A stretch of 64,000 nt of DNA from Paenibacillus albus (GTDB taxonomy: Bacteria > Bacillota > Bacilli > Paenibacillales > Paenibacillaceae), in the NCBI RefSeq assembly GCF_003952225.1, contig NZ_CP034437.1, positions 2,060,501 through 2,124,500 on the forward strand, written 5' to 3'. The notes beneath the pieces are model-generated. The model was not told the origin of the DNA and did not search any database. It was given only the letters and a program-made list of their open reading frames with translations. How positions within the stretch are numbered: the first letter of the stretch is position 1; every line of letters begins with the position of its first letter. Both the position numbers and the translations under genes were made by a program. This document shows positions 33,122 through 41,052 of this stretch, piece by piece.

Positions 33122-35140
33122 ATGTTGTTCGGAGTGTGCTATTATCCGGAGCATTGGCCGGAGGAGCGCTGGGGAACGGATGCTCGGATGATGAAAGAAG
33201 CGGGCATGAACGTCGTGCGGATCGGTGAATTCGCATGGTCGAAGCTCGAGCCCCGGGAAGGCGAGTACGACTTCTCATGGCTCGACCGAATCATTGATTT
33301 AATGACCGAGCATGGGATTCGCGTCATTCTTGGGACTCCGACCGCAACTCCGCCGAAATGGTTGATGGATAAGCATCCGGAGATCTATATGCGCGATAAA
33401 TTCGGGCATGTCCGGGGATTCGGCAATCGCAGACATTATTGTTATAACAGCGCATCCTACTATCCCTACATAACGACGATCGTGGAGAAGCTGGCCAGCC
33501 GTTATGCGAGCCACCCCGGCGTTATGGCTTGGCAAATCGACAACGAATTCGGCTGCAACGAGACGACCCGCTGCTATTGCGATGCTTGCAAACTGGCTTT
33601 CCAAGTCTGGCTGCAAGGCAAATACGGCGATATTGACGCCATGAACGAGCGCTGGGGCACCGTATTCTGGAGCCAGATCTACAATGAATGGCTTGAGGTT
33701 GTTCTGCCCGCGAATACGCCGTTCCCGCTCCATAATCCCGGTCTTGAGCTGGATTACCGCCGGTTCGCGTCGGATTCGGTCGTGAAATTCCAGAAGCTGC
33801 AGATTGATCTGATCAAGCAATACGCGCCGCATCAGGCGGTAACGCATAACATGATGGGCGCGTTTAACGAGGTCGACGATTTCGAGCTGTCTAAGGAGCT
33901 TGATATCGCCTCATGGGATAACTATCCCAATCTGATGTTCACAAGGGACGTCAACCCGGCAATCGCGGCGATGCAGCATGACATGACTCGCGGCTTGAAA
34001 GGGAGGAATTTCTGGGTCATGGAGCATCAGAGCGGTCAACCCGGCGGTAACATCATGTTTCCGACACCGAGGCCGGGAGAGCTTCGCAGATGGACCTATC
34101 AATCGATCGCGCACGGCGCGGACGGTATCTTGTATTTCCGCTGGCGGGGCTGCCTCTTCGGCGCCGAGCAGTTCTGGCATGCCATTCTGCAGCATGACGG
34201 CAAGGAAGGGCGGAAATACAACGAAACGAAGCAGGTCGGCGAAGAGCTGAAGCGGGTCGCTTCGTTGCTGGAAGGATCGGCGAACGCGTCTCGGGCGGCG
34301 ATGGTCCGTTCTTTCGATAATGAATGGGCGTTTGAAATCCAACCCCATATCATGAACTATTCGTACATGGATCATTTTACAAGCTATTATCAGTATTTCT
34401 ATGATCATGGCATCGGTATGGACATCATCTCGCCGAATGATGATTTCACAAACTATCGATTGCTTGTGCTATCGAACTTCATCATGGCTACGGATGACAT
34501 GGTTGAGCGGCTATATGCCTTCGTTGAAGGGGGCGGCTCGCTCGTTCTCGACTACCGGGCCGGCGCGAAGGATTGGGACAATCGCATGGAGCCGCTCACG
34601 CTGCCTGGAAAATTCGCAGACCTGCTCGGCATTACAGTTGAGGAATATGGGGTTATGTATAAGGACGATACGCGCCGGATAAAAGTCGAGGGCCATGACG
34701 AAGACTACCGTGGCGGAAAATGGTTCGATGTCATCGTACCTCGGGGCGCGGAGTCGATGGCGGTCTTCGACGAAGACTATTATGCCGGCAGCCCGGCGGT
34801 CACGAAGCATGTTTACGGAAAAGGCACAGCCTATTATATCGGGACAGAGCTCGATTCTGCGCTGCGCGATCTTATCTTCAATGAAATTTCCATCTGTAGT
34901 AAAGTAGCGGCGCACAGAGGTTCAGGCATACGCGTACCGCATGGAGTCGAGCTGGTGTCCCGTGTCAAAGTCGACAAGACGTTGTGGTTCGTCATCAATC
35001 ATACTGTTAAAGCAGCGGATATTCTGCTGGACGGAGTGTACGAAGACGGCTTGTCTGGCCGTAAGCTTGCGAAAGGGATATCGGTGCTGGAAGGAAACGG
35101 AGTTTGGATGCTGTTGGAAATCGAGGCTCCATCCGAGTGA
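33122..35140 (+). CDS. Beta-galactosidase, GH42
   Basis: 672 residues from the ATG at 33122, which has AAGGAG 8 nt upstream overlapping the regulator stop. GH42 features: FGVCYYPEHWPEERW at the start, WQIDNEFGC with acid/base Glu142, the Cys cluster GCNETTRCYCDACK that can bind zinc, NFWVMEHQSGQPGG with Glu301 as nucleophile, GADGILYFRWRGC, and a trimerisation domain with LVLDYRAGAKDWDNRM. No signal peptide, so it acts inside the cell on imported beta-galactosides. Being the last gene of the transporter/two-component module, it suggests that the module imports galactosyl oligosaccharides. Confidence 0.95.
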   Translation: MLFGVCYYPEHWPEERWGTDARMMKEAGMNVVRIGEFAWSKLEPREGEYDFSWLDRIIDLMTEHGIRVILGTPTATPPKWLMDKHPEIYMRDKFGHVRGFGNRRHYCYNSASYYPYITTIVEKLASRYASHPGVMAWQIDNEFGCNETTRCYCDACKLAFQVWLQGKYGDIDAMNERWGTVFWSQIYNEWLEVVLPANTPFPLHNPGLELDYRRFASDSVVKFQKLQIDLIKQYAPHQAVTHNMMGAFNEVDDFELSKELDIASWDNYPNLMFTRDVNPAIAAMQHDMTRGLKGRNFWVMEHQSGQPGGNIMFPTPRPGELRRWTYQSIAHGADGILYFRWRGCLFGAEQFWHAILQHDGKEGRKYNETKQVGEELKRVASLLEGSANASRAAMVRSFDNEWAFEIQPHIMNYSYMDHFTSYYQYFYDHGIGMDIISPNDDFTNYRLLVLSNFIMATDDMVERLYAFVEGGGSLVLDYRAGAKDWDNRMEPLTLPGKFADLLGITVEEYGVMYKDDTRRIKVEGHDEDYRGGKWFDVIVPRGAESMAVFDEDYYAGSPAVTKHVYGKGTAYYIGTELDSALRDLIFNEISICSKVAAHRGSGIRVPHGVELVSRVKVDKTLWFVINHTVKAADILLDGVYEDGLSGRKLAKGISVLEGNGVWMLLEIEAPSE

Positions 35141-35194
35141 TAGGAAGGAATATATTAGAAGTTGCCGGATGATCGGCCGCTTCGGCGTAACCAT

Positions 35195-35222
35195 GCGAAC
35201 CTTATAAGGTTCGCTTTTTTTT
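35195..35222 (+). terminator. Rho-independent terminator of the GH42 operon
   Basis: GCGAACCTT-AT-AAGGTTCGC, a 9-bp perfect stem followed by eight T, 55 bp after the beta-galactosidase stop. Confidence 0.9.
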
Positions 35223-35229
35223 GTATAAA

Positions 35230-35271
35230 CGAAACGGACAGCCCGACGTCTCTGTCCGGCTGTCCGTTTCG
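35230..35271 (-). terminator. Second hairpin, likely terminator of the convergent PhyH gene
   Basis: CGAAACGGACAGCC pairs perfectly with GGCTGTCCGTTTCG across a 14-base loop, only 8 bp past the stop of the minus-strand dioxygenase gene. On the minus strand GTTTATAC follows, a poor T-run, so it may act together with the neighbouring hairpin. Confidence 0.65.
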
Positions 35272-35278
35272 TTACCTA

Positions 35279-36019
35279 TTAGTAGAGCATGAACTTCTTC
35301 TGCAAATCCATGCGCGGAGTCGTTGCATCCTCGCGGATATAGTGGCAAACGTAAGAACGGCGCCAGCGATCCGTGCTGCGGTTGCGTCCAGAGGAATGAA
35401 TGAGCAGCTCATGGAAGAAGAGGATGTCGCCTTTCTCCATGATGACTGGAACTTGCTTCGTAAGGTCGATGCCTTCCGTCTCATCCGTCCAAGGCTCATG
35501 CTCATCGAGATTCTTCACCGCTCCATGTGGCAGAAGGCCAAGGCGATGCGACTTCGGAATGACCCACAGGCAGCCATTCTCTTCATCGACATGCTCTTCC
35601 ATTGCGATCCATGCGGCAATCATCGTCATCGGATCGTTCTTAATATAGTAGAAGTCCTGATGAGCAGCCTGCCCTGGCGCTCCGGGTTCTTTATAGAAGA
35701 ACATGCTCTGAATGCCGACCGCCTCGCGACCCATCATTTGAGCAAGAGTTCCACGAATGATAGGAAGCTTCATCATCTGTGCCGCGAAGCCGTCATGCAG
35801 ATGCGGATTGAAGAGGCGAACGGAGTAGCGCTTGCTCGGCTCACATGCCGCCCATTCCGGCATCGGGTCCATATTTCGCAGATCGTAGATATGTCCGTTA
35901 TAGGCATCTATCAGATCAGCGGAGCAGCCGTTCTTGATCAGCAGAAAGCCATCATCATGGAATTGATCTATCTGTGCTTGCGTTAAAGGTGTTGTAATTG
36001 GCGGAGTTACTTTGTTCAT
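35279..36019 (-). CDS. Phytanoyl-CoA dioxygenase (PhyH) family protein
   Basis: About 246 residues. I start at the ATG at 36019 because GAGAGGGG lies 9 nt upstream; an earlier ATG (36028) would touch that site. The iron ligands are His and Asp in QAAHQDFYYIK and His in LLIHSSGRNRS, and Arg in WRRSYVCHYI should bind 2-oxoglutarate. EENGCLWVIPKSHRLGLLPHG is the usual strand next to the active site. The substrate is unknown. The gene stands alone, convergent to the GH42 operon. Similar enzymes lie at 12.0 kb and 46.1 kb, but the three are quite different in sequence. Confidence 0.88.
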   Translation of the reverse strand: MNKVTPPITTPLTQAQIDQFHDDGFLLIKNGCSADLIDAYNGHIYDLRNMDPMPEWAACEPSKRYSVRLFNPHLHDGFAAQMMKLPIIRGTLAQMMGREAVGIQSMFFYKEPGAPGQAAHQDFYYIKNDPMTMIAAWIAMEEHVDEENGCLWVIPKSHRLGLLPHGAVKNLDEHEPWTDETEGIDLTKQVPVIMEKGDILFFHELLIHSSGRNRSTDRWRRSYVCHYIREDATTPRMDLQKKFMLY

Positions 36020-36115
36020 TGTCGTCATCCCCTCTCAATGATTAACTTAAGCATACCGTGAGAGAGGGGAGCGAACAATGGCTGACATTATCACAAATAT
36101 ATCTGTAATTGATAT

Positions 36116-36418
36116 TTATGCGATGGGGTAGTCAACAACGACAACATTCTCAAGCAAGCCGCCGAGCTGCTGCACGAACGCTTGGTGAATCGGATTCGGA
36201 CCATAAGCGCGAAGCGCTTCCTTGTCCTCGAACGTCACCCGAAGGCCGAGAGAATAGCCATGGATATTATCCGTTTCTTCCGTCACATTAATGCCGGCAC
36301 TGACATCAACAATGCCAGGGATGGCGCCTTTGAAAGCCAGCAGCTGAGCAAGCAGCTCCTGCTCTTTCTCAGATGTAATACGATCGTTGAATTTGAAAAT
36401 GACGAGATGCTCAAACAA
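36116..36418 (-). CDS. Dabb-domain (stress-responsive A/B barrel) protein
   Basis: 100 residues, the exact size of a single Dabb domain. HLVIFKFN at the start and PGIVDVSAGINV, HGYSLGLRVTFEDKEALRAYGPNPIHQAFV are typical; the last motif contains the conserved YxxxPxHxxF arrangement. These small dimeric ferredoxin-like barrels occur as stress proteins or as cyclases/monooxygenase-like partners, with no fixed function. The start has a GGAGCG-type site. It is a single gene near a PhyH gene. Confidence 0.88.
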   Translation of the reverse strand: MFEHLVIFKFNDRITSEKEQELLAQLLAFKGAIPGIVDVSAGINVTEETDNIHGYSLGLRVTFEDKEALRAYGPNPIHQAFVQQLGGLLENVVVVDYPIA

Positions 36419-36579
36419 GTGGATCGCTCCTTTGGTATAGGGGTTTTTGGTGATGATTCAATACCTGATTATAGCAGAAATTAGATGATGAAATGCGGAC
36501 GAGGATATTCTGAGGATCCATCGAATATTGAACTAATAAACTAATAAATTCCAGTAATCTCATTGAGGTGTGGCTTATC

Positions 36580-37464
36580 TTGGAGAACTTGCAGTTTTTA
36601 TTTGAGAATCCTATAACTAAGCAATCGGAATTAAGTCCTGGATATGACGATCATGCTAGCGATGTATGGTTAGTAAAAACAGAGAATGAAGAGGTCGTTG
36701 TTCGAACAACAAGGATGATAGAGAGACCTAATAACGACTTTTGGTATGGATGCAATAAGTTGTTCGGGGTAGACCCAAGGAATGTCTATGAGATGGAGCA
36801 TATTAATAACAGCTTGAGCAAGTACAGCTTAATTCCAGTCCCTAAAGTTATAAGGAAAGGAAGCAAGGACGATAGGCAATTTGTAGTTGTAGAAAAACTA
36901 GAAGGGGTAGTATGTCGATCTTTCATAGATCAGCCTAAATCATTAATTGATAGCTTAGGTGAGGGAATAGCAAGCATACATAAATATAAATCTGATTACA
37001 TGGGAACGATTTCGGGTAGTTCTAAAATTCTCGCAGAAAACTTTCATAATGAGTTAATTGATACGATGAGCGAATTGGTTGGAAAATATTACAAAGATGA
37101 CTTTCAAGCGCAAAAATTACTACCTCTCATGATAGCCATGCTCAGGAACGCACCTACTCCAACTCATTCATCATTTATTCTAGTCGACATGGACCCATCT
37201 CAATTTATAACTAATAGTGAGGTAGTTACAGGTCTTGTTGATACTGAAGTATATGTGCTAGGTCCAAGGGAATTCGATTTCATTGGTTTGGAATATGTAA
37301 TGAATAAGGATTCCGCTGATATTTTTAAAAAGGCATATCAGAAACATTTATCGCTGCCTCACTTGGAGTTGTATAGAATTCCATATCGATTCTTTTATCG
37401 TTTACTAAGAGTTCAAGGAAGCGTAGCTTGGGATGATTGGTTAAATTACCCTCATTTATTTTGA
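36580..37464 (+). CDS. Aminoglycoside phosphotransferase-like protein (AT-rich)
   Basis: About 294 residues. I start at TTG 36580 with GAGGTG 9 nt upstream; the GTG at 36568 lies inside that site. The layout is that of the APH/choline-kinase fold: VWLVKTENEEVVVRTTRM as the ATP-lobe strand, PVPKVIRKG and FVVVEKLEG as the hinge, and a C-lobe with SSFILVDMDPSQFI and VTGLVDTEVYVLGPREFDFIGL. The usual HxDxxxxN catalytic loop reads DMDPSQFI, so His and Asn are replaced, and activity is uncertain. The gene is clearly richer in A and T than all neighbours, which suggests recent acquisition. Antibiotic resistance should not be assumed. Confidence 0.6.
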   Translation: MENLQFLFENPITKQSELSPGYDDHASDVWLVKTENEEVVVRTTRMIERPNNDFWYGCNKLFGVDPRNVYEMEHINNSLSKYSLIPVPKVIRKGSKDDRQFVVVEKLEGVVCRSFIDQPKSLIDSLGEGIASIHKYKSDYMGTISGSSKILAENFHNELIDTMSELVGKYYKDDFQAQKLLPLMIAMLRNAPTPTHSSFILVDMDPSQFITNSEVVTGLVDTEVYVLGPREFDFIGLEYVMNKDSADIFKKAYQKHLSLPHLELYRIPYRFFYRLLRVQGSVAWDDWLNYPHLF

Positions 37465-37550
37465 GAAGAACACAAGATTCGAATAGAGAAGTGGTATGAA
37501 GATAACGCGGCAGCAATTCTGGCATAAAAATTAAGTTGAAAAAAGACAGA

Positions 37551-37583
37551 ACGGCAGCTCCGCTACATGGGGCTGTCGTTTTT
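37551..37583 (+). terminator. Terminator after the APH-like gene
   Basis: ACGGCAGCTCC pairs with GGGGCTGTCGT (two G-U pairs) over a seven-base loop, followed by TTTTT; a run of A on the other side would allow it to work on both strands. Confidence 0.7.
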
Positions 37584-37602
37584 CATTTATCATAAAAAAC
37601 CA

Positions 37603-37648
37603 TTGACATAGTACGTGTCGCAAACTATATTGTTTGTATCGCGTACTA
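37603..37648 (+). promoter_or_regulatory. SigA promoter embedded in a 17-bp inverted repeat (repressor operator)
   Basis: TTGACA (37603-37608), a 17-bp spacer and TATATT (37626-37631) form a near-perfect promoter. The spacer TAGTACGTGTCGCAAAC and the 17 bp after the -10 (GTTTGTATCGCGTACTA, 37632-37648) are inverted repeats with a few mismatches, so the -10 box is exactly the hinge of a 40-bp palindrome. A dimeric or paired TetR-type repressor would fully occlude it. No regulator gene adjoins. Confidence 0.85.
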
Positions 37649-37667
37649 AATGGCGGAGGTTGAACAA

Positions 37668-38201
37668 GTGACGCTGCGAACGGATGCGAATCAGCTTCGG
37701 TTTCCTGATGGGAAGACGGTCACTTTATTGGAACGAGGGAGCGATGAATGGGGAGACTTCCTACGGATGGAGCATCAGATTCCTCAGCAAGGAGCGATAA
37801 ATTCCCCGCATTGGCATCCGATCATTGTAGAATCCTTTGAGGTGAAACAAGGTTTACTGAAAGGAATCGTGGATGGAGCAGAGCGGGTGTTTGGAGCGGG
37901 CGAGCGTTTGACTATCCATCCGAAACAGGTGCATCAATTCTTTAATGTCGGGGAAGAGACGCTGACCGGTATACACGAAGTTCGCCCTCCCGGATTCCAT
38001 TGGGAGATGTTTAAGCTGCATCATAAGCTGGCATGCGAAGGAAAGCTCAGTCTTAAGGGAACTCCATATCATCCTTTTTGGCTCGGAATGCTGTGGAAAT
38101 ACGGCGATGGGTATGCTGCTGACGCCCCGGCAATTGTTCAGAAAGTGCTGCTTGGTGGACTTGCGCGACTCGCCAAGGCGCTTGGATATCGCGTTGATTA
38201 A
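37668..38201 (+). CDS. Cupin-domain protein
   Basis: About 177 residues from the GTG at 37668, which has GGAGG 8 nt upstream and leaves a 30-nt leader; the ATG at 37650 would be at the extreme 5' end of the mRNA and without a ribosome site. A single cupin domain: INSPHWHPIIVESFEVKQGLLKGIVDG (His pair and Glu ligands) and LTIHPKQVHQFFNVGEETLTGI (second motif, His). The C-terminal third (FKLHHKLACEGKLSLKG, FWLGMLWKYGDGYAADAP) is helical, as in a group of uncharacterised cupins. It is co-transcribed with the FMN reductase and may act on a small reactive compound. No firm function. Confidence 0.8.
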   Translation: MTLRTDANQLRFPDGKTVTLLERGSDEWGDFLRMEHQIPQQGAINSPHWHPIIVESFEVKQGLLKGIVDGAERVFGAGERLTIHPKQVHQFFNVGEETLTGIHEVRPPGFHWEMFKLHHKLACEGKLSLKGTPYHPFWLGMLWKYGDGYAADAPAIVQKVLLGGLARLAKALGYRVD

Positions 38202-38235
38202 GGAACAGCCAATACAAGAAATGAAGGTGTAAACA

Positions 38236-38856
38236 ATGAATCAGAAGAAGACGGTTCTTCTCGTCATGGGGAGCATACGTGCAGGCAGAAATTGCCCGAA
38301 AATCACAGCTTGGGTCGAGTCCATCGGCCGAGCGCATTCTAATTACGAGTACGAAATTATCGATTTGGCAAAATGGCCCTTACCGATGGACGATGAAGCG
38401 GGAATTCCAGCATTGGACGGTTACAGTCAGCCACATACGGGGGAGTGGAGCGAGAAGATCAAGAGCGCGAGCGGTGTCATATTCGTCACACCTCAGTTTA
38501 ACTGGGGGTATCCGGCGATTCTCAAGAACGCAATTGATCATCTTTATCACGAGTGGCGGGAGAAACCGGTCATGATCGTTACTTACGGCGGCCATGGCGG
38601 TGGCAGGTGCGGTAAGCAGCTAAGGCGAGTCGCGGTTCGGCTGAGGATGCGCATCGTGCCGACATCTCCTGCACTCTGGTTATCGGATGCAGTAATTCGT
38701 GAAGGTGCCGAGCTGCAGCCAGAGCGTGATTTTCACAAATTTGCTCCTCAGGTTCAGCGAGCGATCTCGGAATTGGAAGACCAACTGGAGGGTCGCGAAA
38801 GTGTCCTGGCACGGATGCGTCGCAATTGGAAGGTAACCTTAGCTGTACTCTCCTGA
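38236..38856 (+). CDS. NADPH-dependent FMN reductase family flavoprotein
   Basis: 206 residues with the flavodoxin-like fold: MGSIRAGRNCPKITAW binds the FMN phosphate, VTPQFNWGYPAILKNAIDHLYHEW is the family signature around the isoalloxazine site, and TYGGHGGGRCGKQL the second flavin loop. It should reduce FMN, quinones or azo compounds at the expense of NAD(P)H. The gene starts 34 bp after the cupin stop and ends before a terminator, so both form a two-gene operon under the palindromic promoter. Joint induction by an electrophile or quinone is a reasonable guess. Confidence 0.88.
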   Translation: MNQKKTVLLVMGSIRAGRNCPKITAWVESIGRAHSNYEYEIIDLAKWPLPMDDEAGIPALDGYSQPHTGEWSEKIKSASGVIFVTPQFNWGYPAILKNAIDHLYHEWREKPVMIVTYGGHGGGRCGKQLRRVAVRLRMRIVPTSPALWLSDAVIREGAELQPERDFHKFAPQVQRAISELEDQLEGRESVLARMRRNWKVTLAVLS

Positions 38857-38882
38857 TAGAGAGTTAGGCGAATAACCTAAGG

Positions 38883-38909
38883 GTCATCCTATCTAGGATG
38901 GCTTTTTTG
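38883..38909 (+). terminator. Terminator of the cupin/FMN reductase operon
   Basis: GTCATCCTA/TAGGATGGC stem with a TC loop, then TTTTTT, 27 bp after the reductase stop. Confidence 0.85.
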
Positions 38910-38960
38910 GTCTATTTATCCATTTATTCTCATGTTAAATTATAGAGAGAGGTGATTATT

Positions 38961-39344
38961 GTGGACGAGTTGCTAGCACGAATGAAGCATAAACATGGAC
39001 GGAGCATTGACGGGCAGCAGCATTACTGGGACGTAGAAAAACTGTGGGAGCTATCCAAGGGTTTACCGGTTCATAGAATCAAGATAGATTCCATTAAAGA
39101 GCTTGATCAGGATTGTTGGTTTAATGGCAGCAGGAGTACGCCGACTCCAACGATACGTAGTGTGATGCTTCATTGTAAACGGATTATAGACGCAAACATG
39201 GAGTACCCCATTTTATTATGTTCAGATGGACAACTCATTGATGGGGGACATCGAATTGCAAAAGCGTTAATTGATGATCAAGATGAAATTGACGCCGTCT
39301 TTATTACCCTGCCTCCGGCGGATGTTGTTCAGAAGGAGGTGTGA
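38961..39344 (+). CDS. ParB/sulfiredoxin-like domain protein
   Basis: About 127 residues. The GTG at 38961 is preceded by AGAGGTG 6 nt upstream and is preferred over the GTG at 38952. PVHRIKIDSIKEL at the N-terminal side and the motif LCSDGQLIDGGHRIAKALI are those of the ParB/Srx nucleotide-binding fold (DGGHR). Free-standing small members are of unknown function; some bind or hydrolyse CTP or ATP. It is 4 bp upstream of a P-loop kinase gene whose ribosome site lies in its 3' end, so the two are coupled. Confidence 0.7.
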   Translation: MDELLARMKHKHGRSIDGQQHYWDVEKLWELSKGLPVHRIKIDSIKELDQDCWFNGSRSTPTPTIRSVMLHCKRIIDANMEYPILLCSDGQLIDGGHRIAKALIDDQDEIDAVFITLPPADVVQKEV

Positions 39345-39348
39345 TAAT

Positions 39349-40341
39349 GTGCAAAATACCCAGCTAATTATGATTGAGGGCATTCCTGGGTCGGGAAAGT
39401 CTACGACTGCACAGCTTATAGCGAATGAGTTGCGTCGCATGGGTGTAAATCATAAATGGTGGTACGAAGAGGAGAAAGGCCACCCTGTTTATTTTTACGA
39501 GGATTACACGGAGATCCAGGCAATCATTGATGATTTAACAAACGGAAATTATCCCAAGGTTATAGATAATGCGCTGAAGAAATGGCGACAATTTGCCGAT
39601 TCCGTGCTGTCATCTGGCGACGTCGTTATTGTGGATAGTTGTTTATTTGGATATTTAACTTGGACTCTATTTCCTTTCGAAGTACCTGCGCAAGAGATTG
39701 AAGCATACGTGAGAGCTGTAGAACAAATCATAAAGCCTTTGAATCCACACGTCATTTATTACTATCAAGCCGATATTGGCGCAGCCCTCGCTAAAATCTG
39801 TACACGACGAGCAGGAGAAACCGAGCAAAATTTCATCCGTGCAGCTGCAGAGTCTCCTTATGGCAAATCCCGTGGATTGAGCGGCTTCGAAGGTTTGGTG
39901 GCCTATTGGAAGGGCTATCGCGAGATAACGGATAGAGCATATCAACGCTTGGCTTGCACGAAAATTTCCATAGACAACACGGAAGGAAATTGGCCGCAGT
40001 ATGCTCGGCTCATCTCGGATTTCTTAGGCTTTGATCATTCCGATCAAGCTCCACTGGGTGAACAGGACGACGTTAAACACTTTGTCGGAACCTACCAGTC
40101 TAAGACAGAAGGAATTCCCGATTGTTCAATTCGAATTGAATCGGGTCAATTGATTGCAGATGGACTTCCTCAAGTATGGAAGAAATCAACCCTGATTCCG
40201 AATTCATCCGGTGTTTATGATGTTCAGTCCTTACCGTTTCAAGTGAGTTTCGTTGTTGTAGATGAAGGCATTCGAATGCACTTAACGGGACCAGCGTTAC
40301 TAGATGGTCCGGTTGATTATAGATTTGTGAAGCTGGGCTAA
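39349..40341 (+). CDS. P-loop kinase-like protein with C-terminal extra domain
   Basis: 330 residues from the GTG at 39349, 7 nt after AAGGAGGTG; the open frame extends upstream but only within the previous gene. IMIEGIPGSGKSTTAQLIANEL is a perfect Walker A, VVIVDSCLFGYLTWTLF the Walker B/DR-type region, and NPHVIYYYQADI the later strand, as in thymidylate-kinase-like proteins. After about residue 240 comes a beta-rich C-terminal domain (HFVGTYQSKTEGIPDCSIRI) of the lipocalin- or DUF-like kind. The substrate is not evident. It follows a ParB-like gene, suggesting a small nucleotide-related module. Confidence 0.75.
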   Translation: MQNTQLIMIEGIPGSGKSTTAQLIANELRRMGVNHKWWYEEEKGHPVYFYEDYTEIQAIIDDLTNGNYPKVIDNALKKWRQFADSVLSSGDVVIVDSCLFGYLTWTLFPFEVPAQEIEAYVRAVEQIIKPLNPHVIYYYQADIGAALAKICTRRAGETEQNFIRAAAESPYGKSRGLSGFEGLVAYWKGYREITDRAYQRLACTKISIDNTEGNWPQYARLISDFLGFDHSDQAPLGEQDDVKHFVGTYQSKTEGIPDCSIRIESGQLIADGLPQVWKKSTLIPNSSGVYDVQSLPFQVSFVVVDEGIRMHLTGPALLDGPVDYRFVKLG

Positions 40342-40378
40342 CGTCCTCGCAGCAGTTAATAACAAAGGTGGGAACACA

Positions 40379-41005
40379 TTGAACGAACTGTATTTAATCA
40401 GACACGGCGAAGCCGAGCATCTGCTGAAAGGTATGGTTGGCGGATGGTCGGACACTTCGTTAACCGAGAAAGGACGAACTCAAGCTGCGTTGACAGGAAA
40501 GAGATTGCATTCCTTATTGCAGAACAAGCCTATAAACTACTATGCTAGCGATCTCTCGAGAGCAAGCGATACGGCGAGCATAATCGGCGGAATAATCTCA
40601 AGCAGTCCTGTTATCGTTCAAGAGCTGAGGGAATTAAATAATGGGGTTGCAGCAAACAAAACGAAAGAACAAGCCGAACAATTAAAGCTGCCGATGACGG
40701 ATCCCATCCTGGATTGGATACCCTACCCTGAAGCGGAAAGCTGGGCAATGATGCATGATCGGGTAGCTCGATATATGGAACAAATTAATAAAGATAGCTA
40801 TGAGACAACCGTGATCGTCACTCATTCGAATACAATCCATGCAATCATCCACTGGTGGCTAGGCTTTGATACGGAGCTGATCTCAAGCGTTTCATTTGAT
40901 ATTGACCCATGCAGCATAACCTTGTTAAACAGAGTCGAATGGTCCGGGAGCACCAATATTGCCAAGTTAAACGATACATGCCATTTGGAATGTGACTGTG
41001 ATTAG
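40379..41005 (+). CDS. Histidine phosphatase superfamily protein (phosphoglycerate mutase-like)
   Basis: 208 residues, starting at TTG 40379 with AAGGTGGG upstream. The catalytic RHGE motif is in LYLIRHGEAEHL; the second signature includes SDLSRASDTASIIGG and the partner His occurs in VIVTHSNTIHAIIHWWLG. These proteins remove phosphate from small molecules, such as sugars, nucleosides or vitamin precursors, through a phosphohistidine intermediate. The gene is 37 bp after the kinase gene and is probably co-transcribed with it. Confidence 0.88.
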   Translation: MNELYLIRHGEAEHLLKGMVGGWSDTSLTEKGRTQAALTGKRLHSLLQNKPINYYASDLSRASDTASIIGGIISSSPVIVQELRELNNGVAANKTKEQAEQLKLPMTDPILDWIPYPEAESWAMMHDRVARYMEQINKDSYETTVIVTHSNTIHAIIHWWLGFDTELISSVSFDIDPCSITLLNRVEWSGSTNIAKLNDTCHLECDCD

Positions 41006-41052
41006 GGGACGGAGTGTTTGTGCTTTTATTCATTAACCGAGGAGGAACCCAG

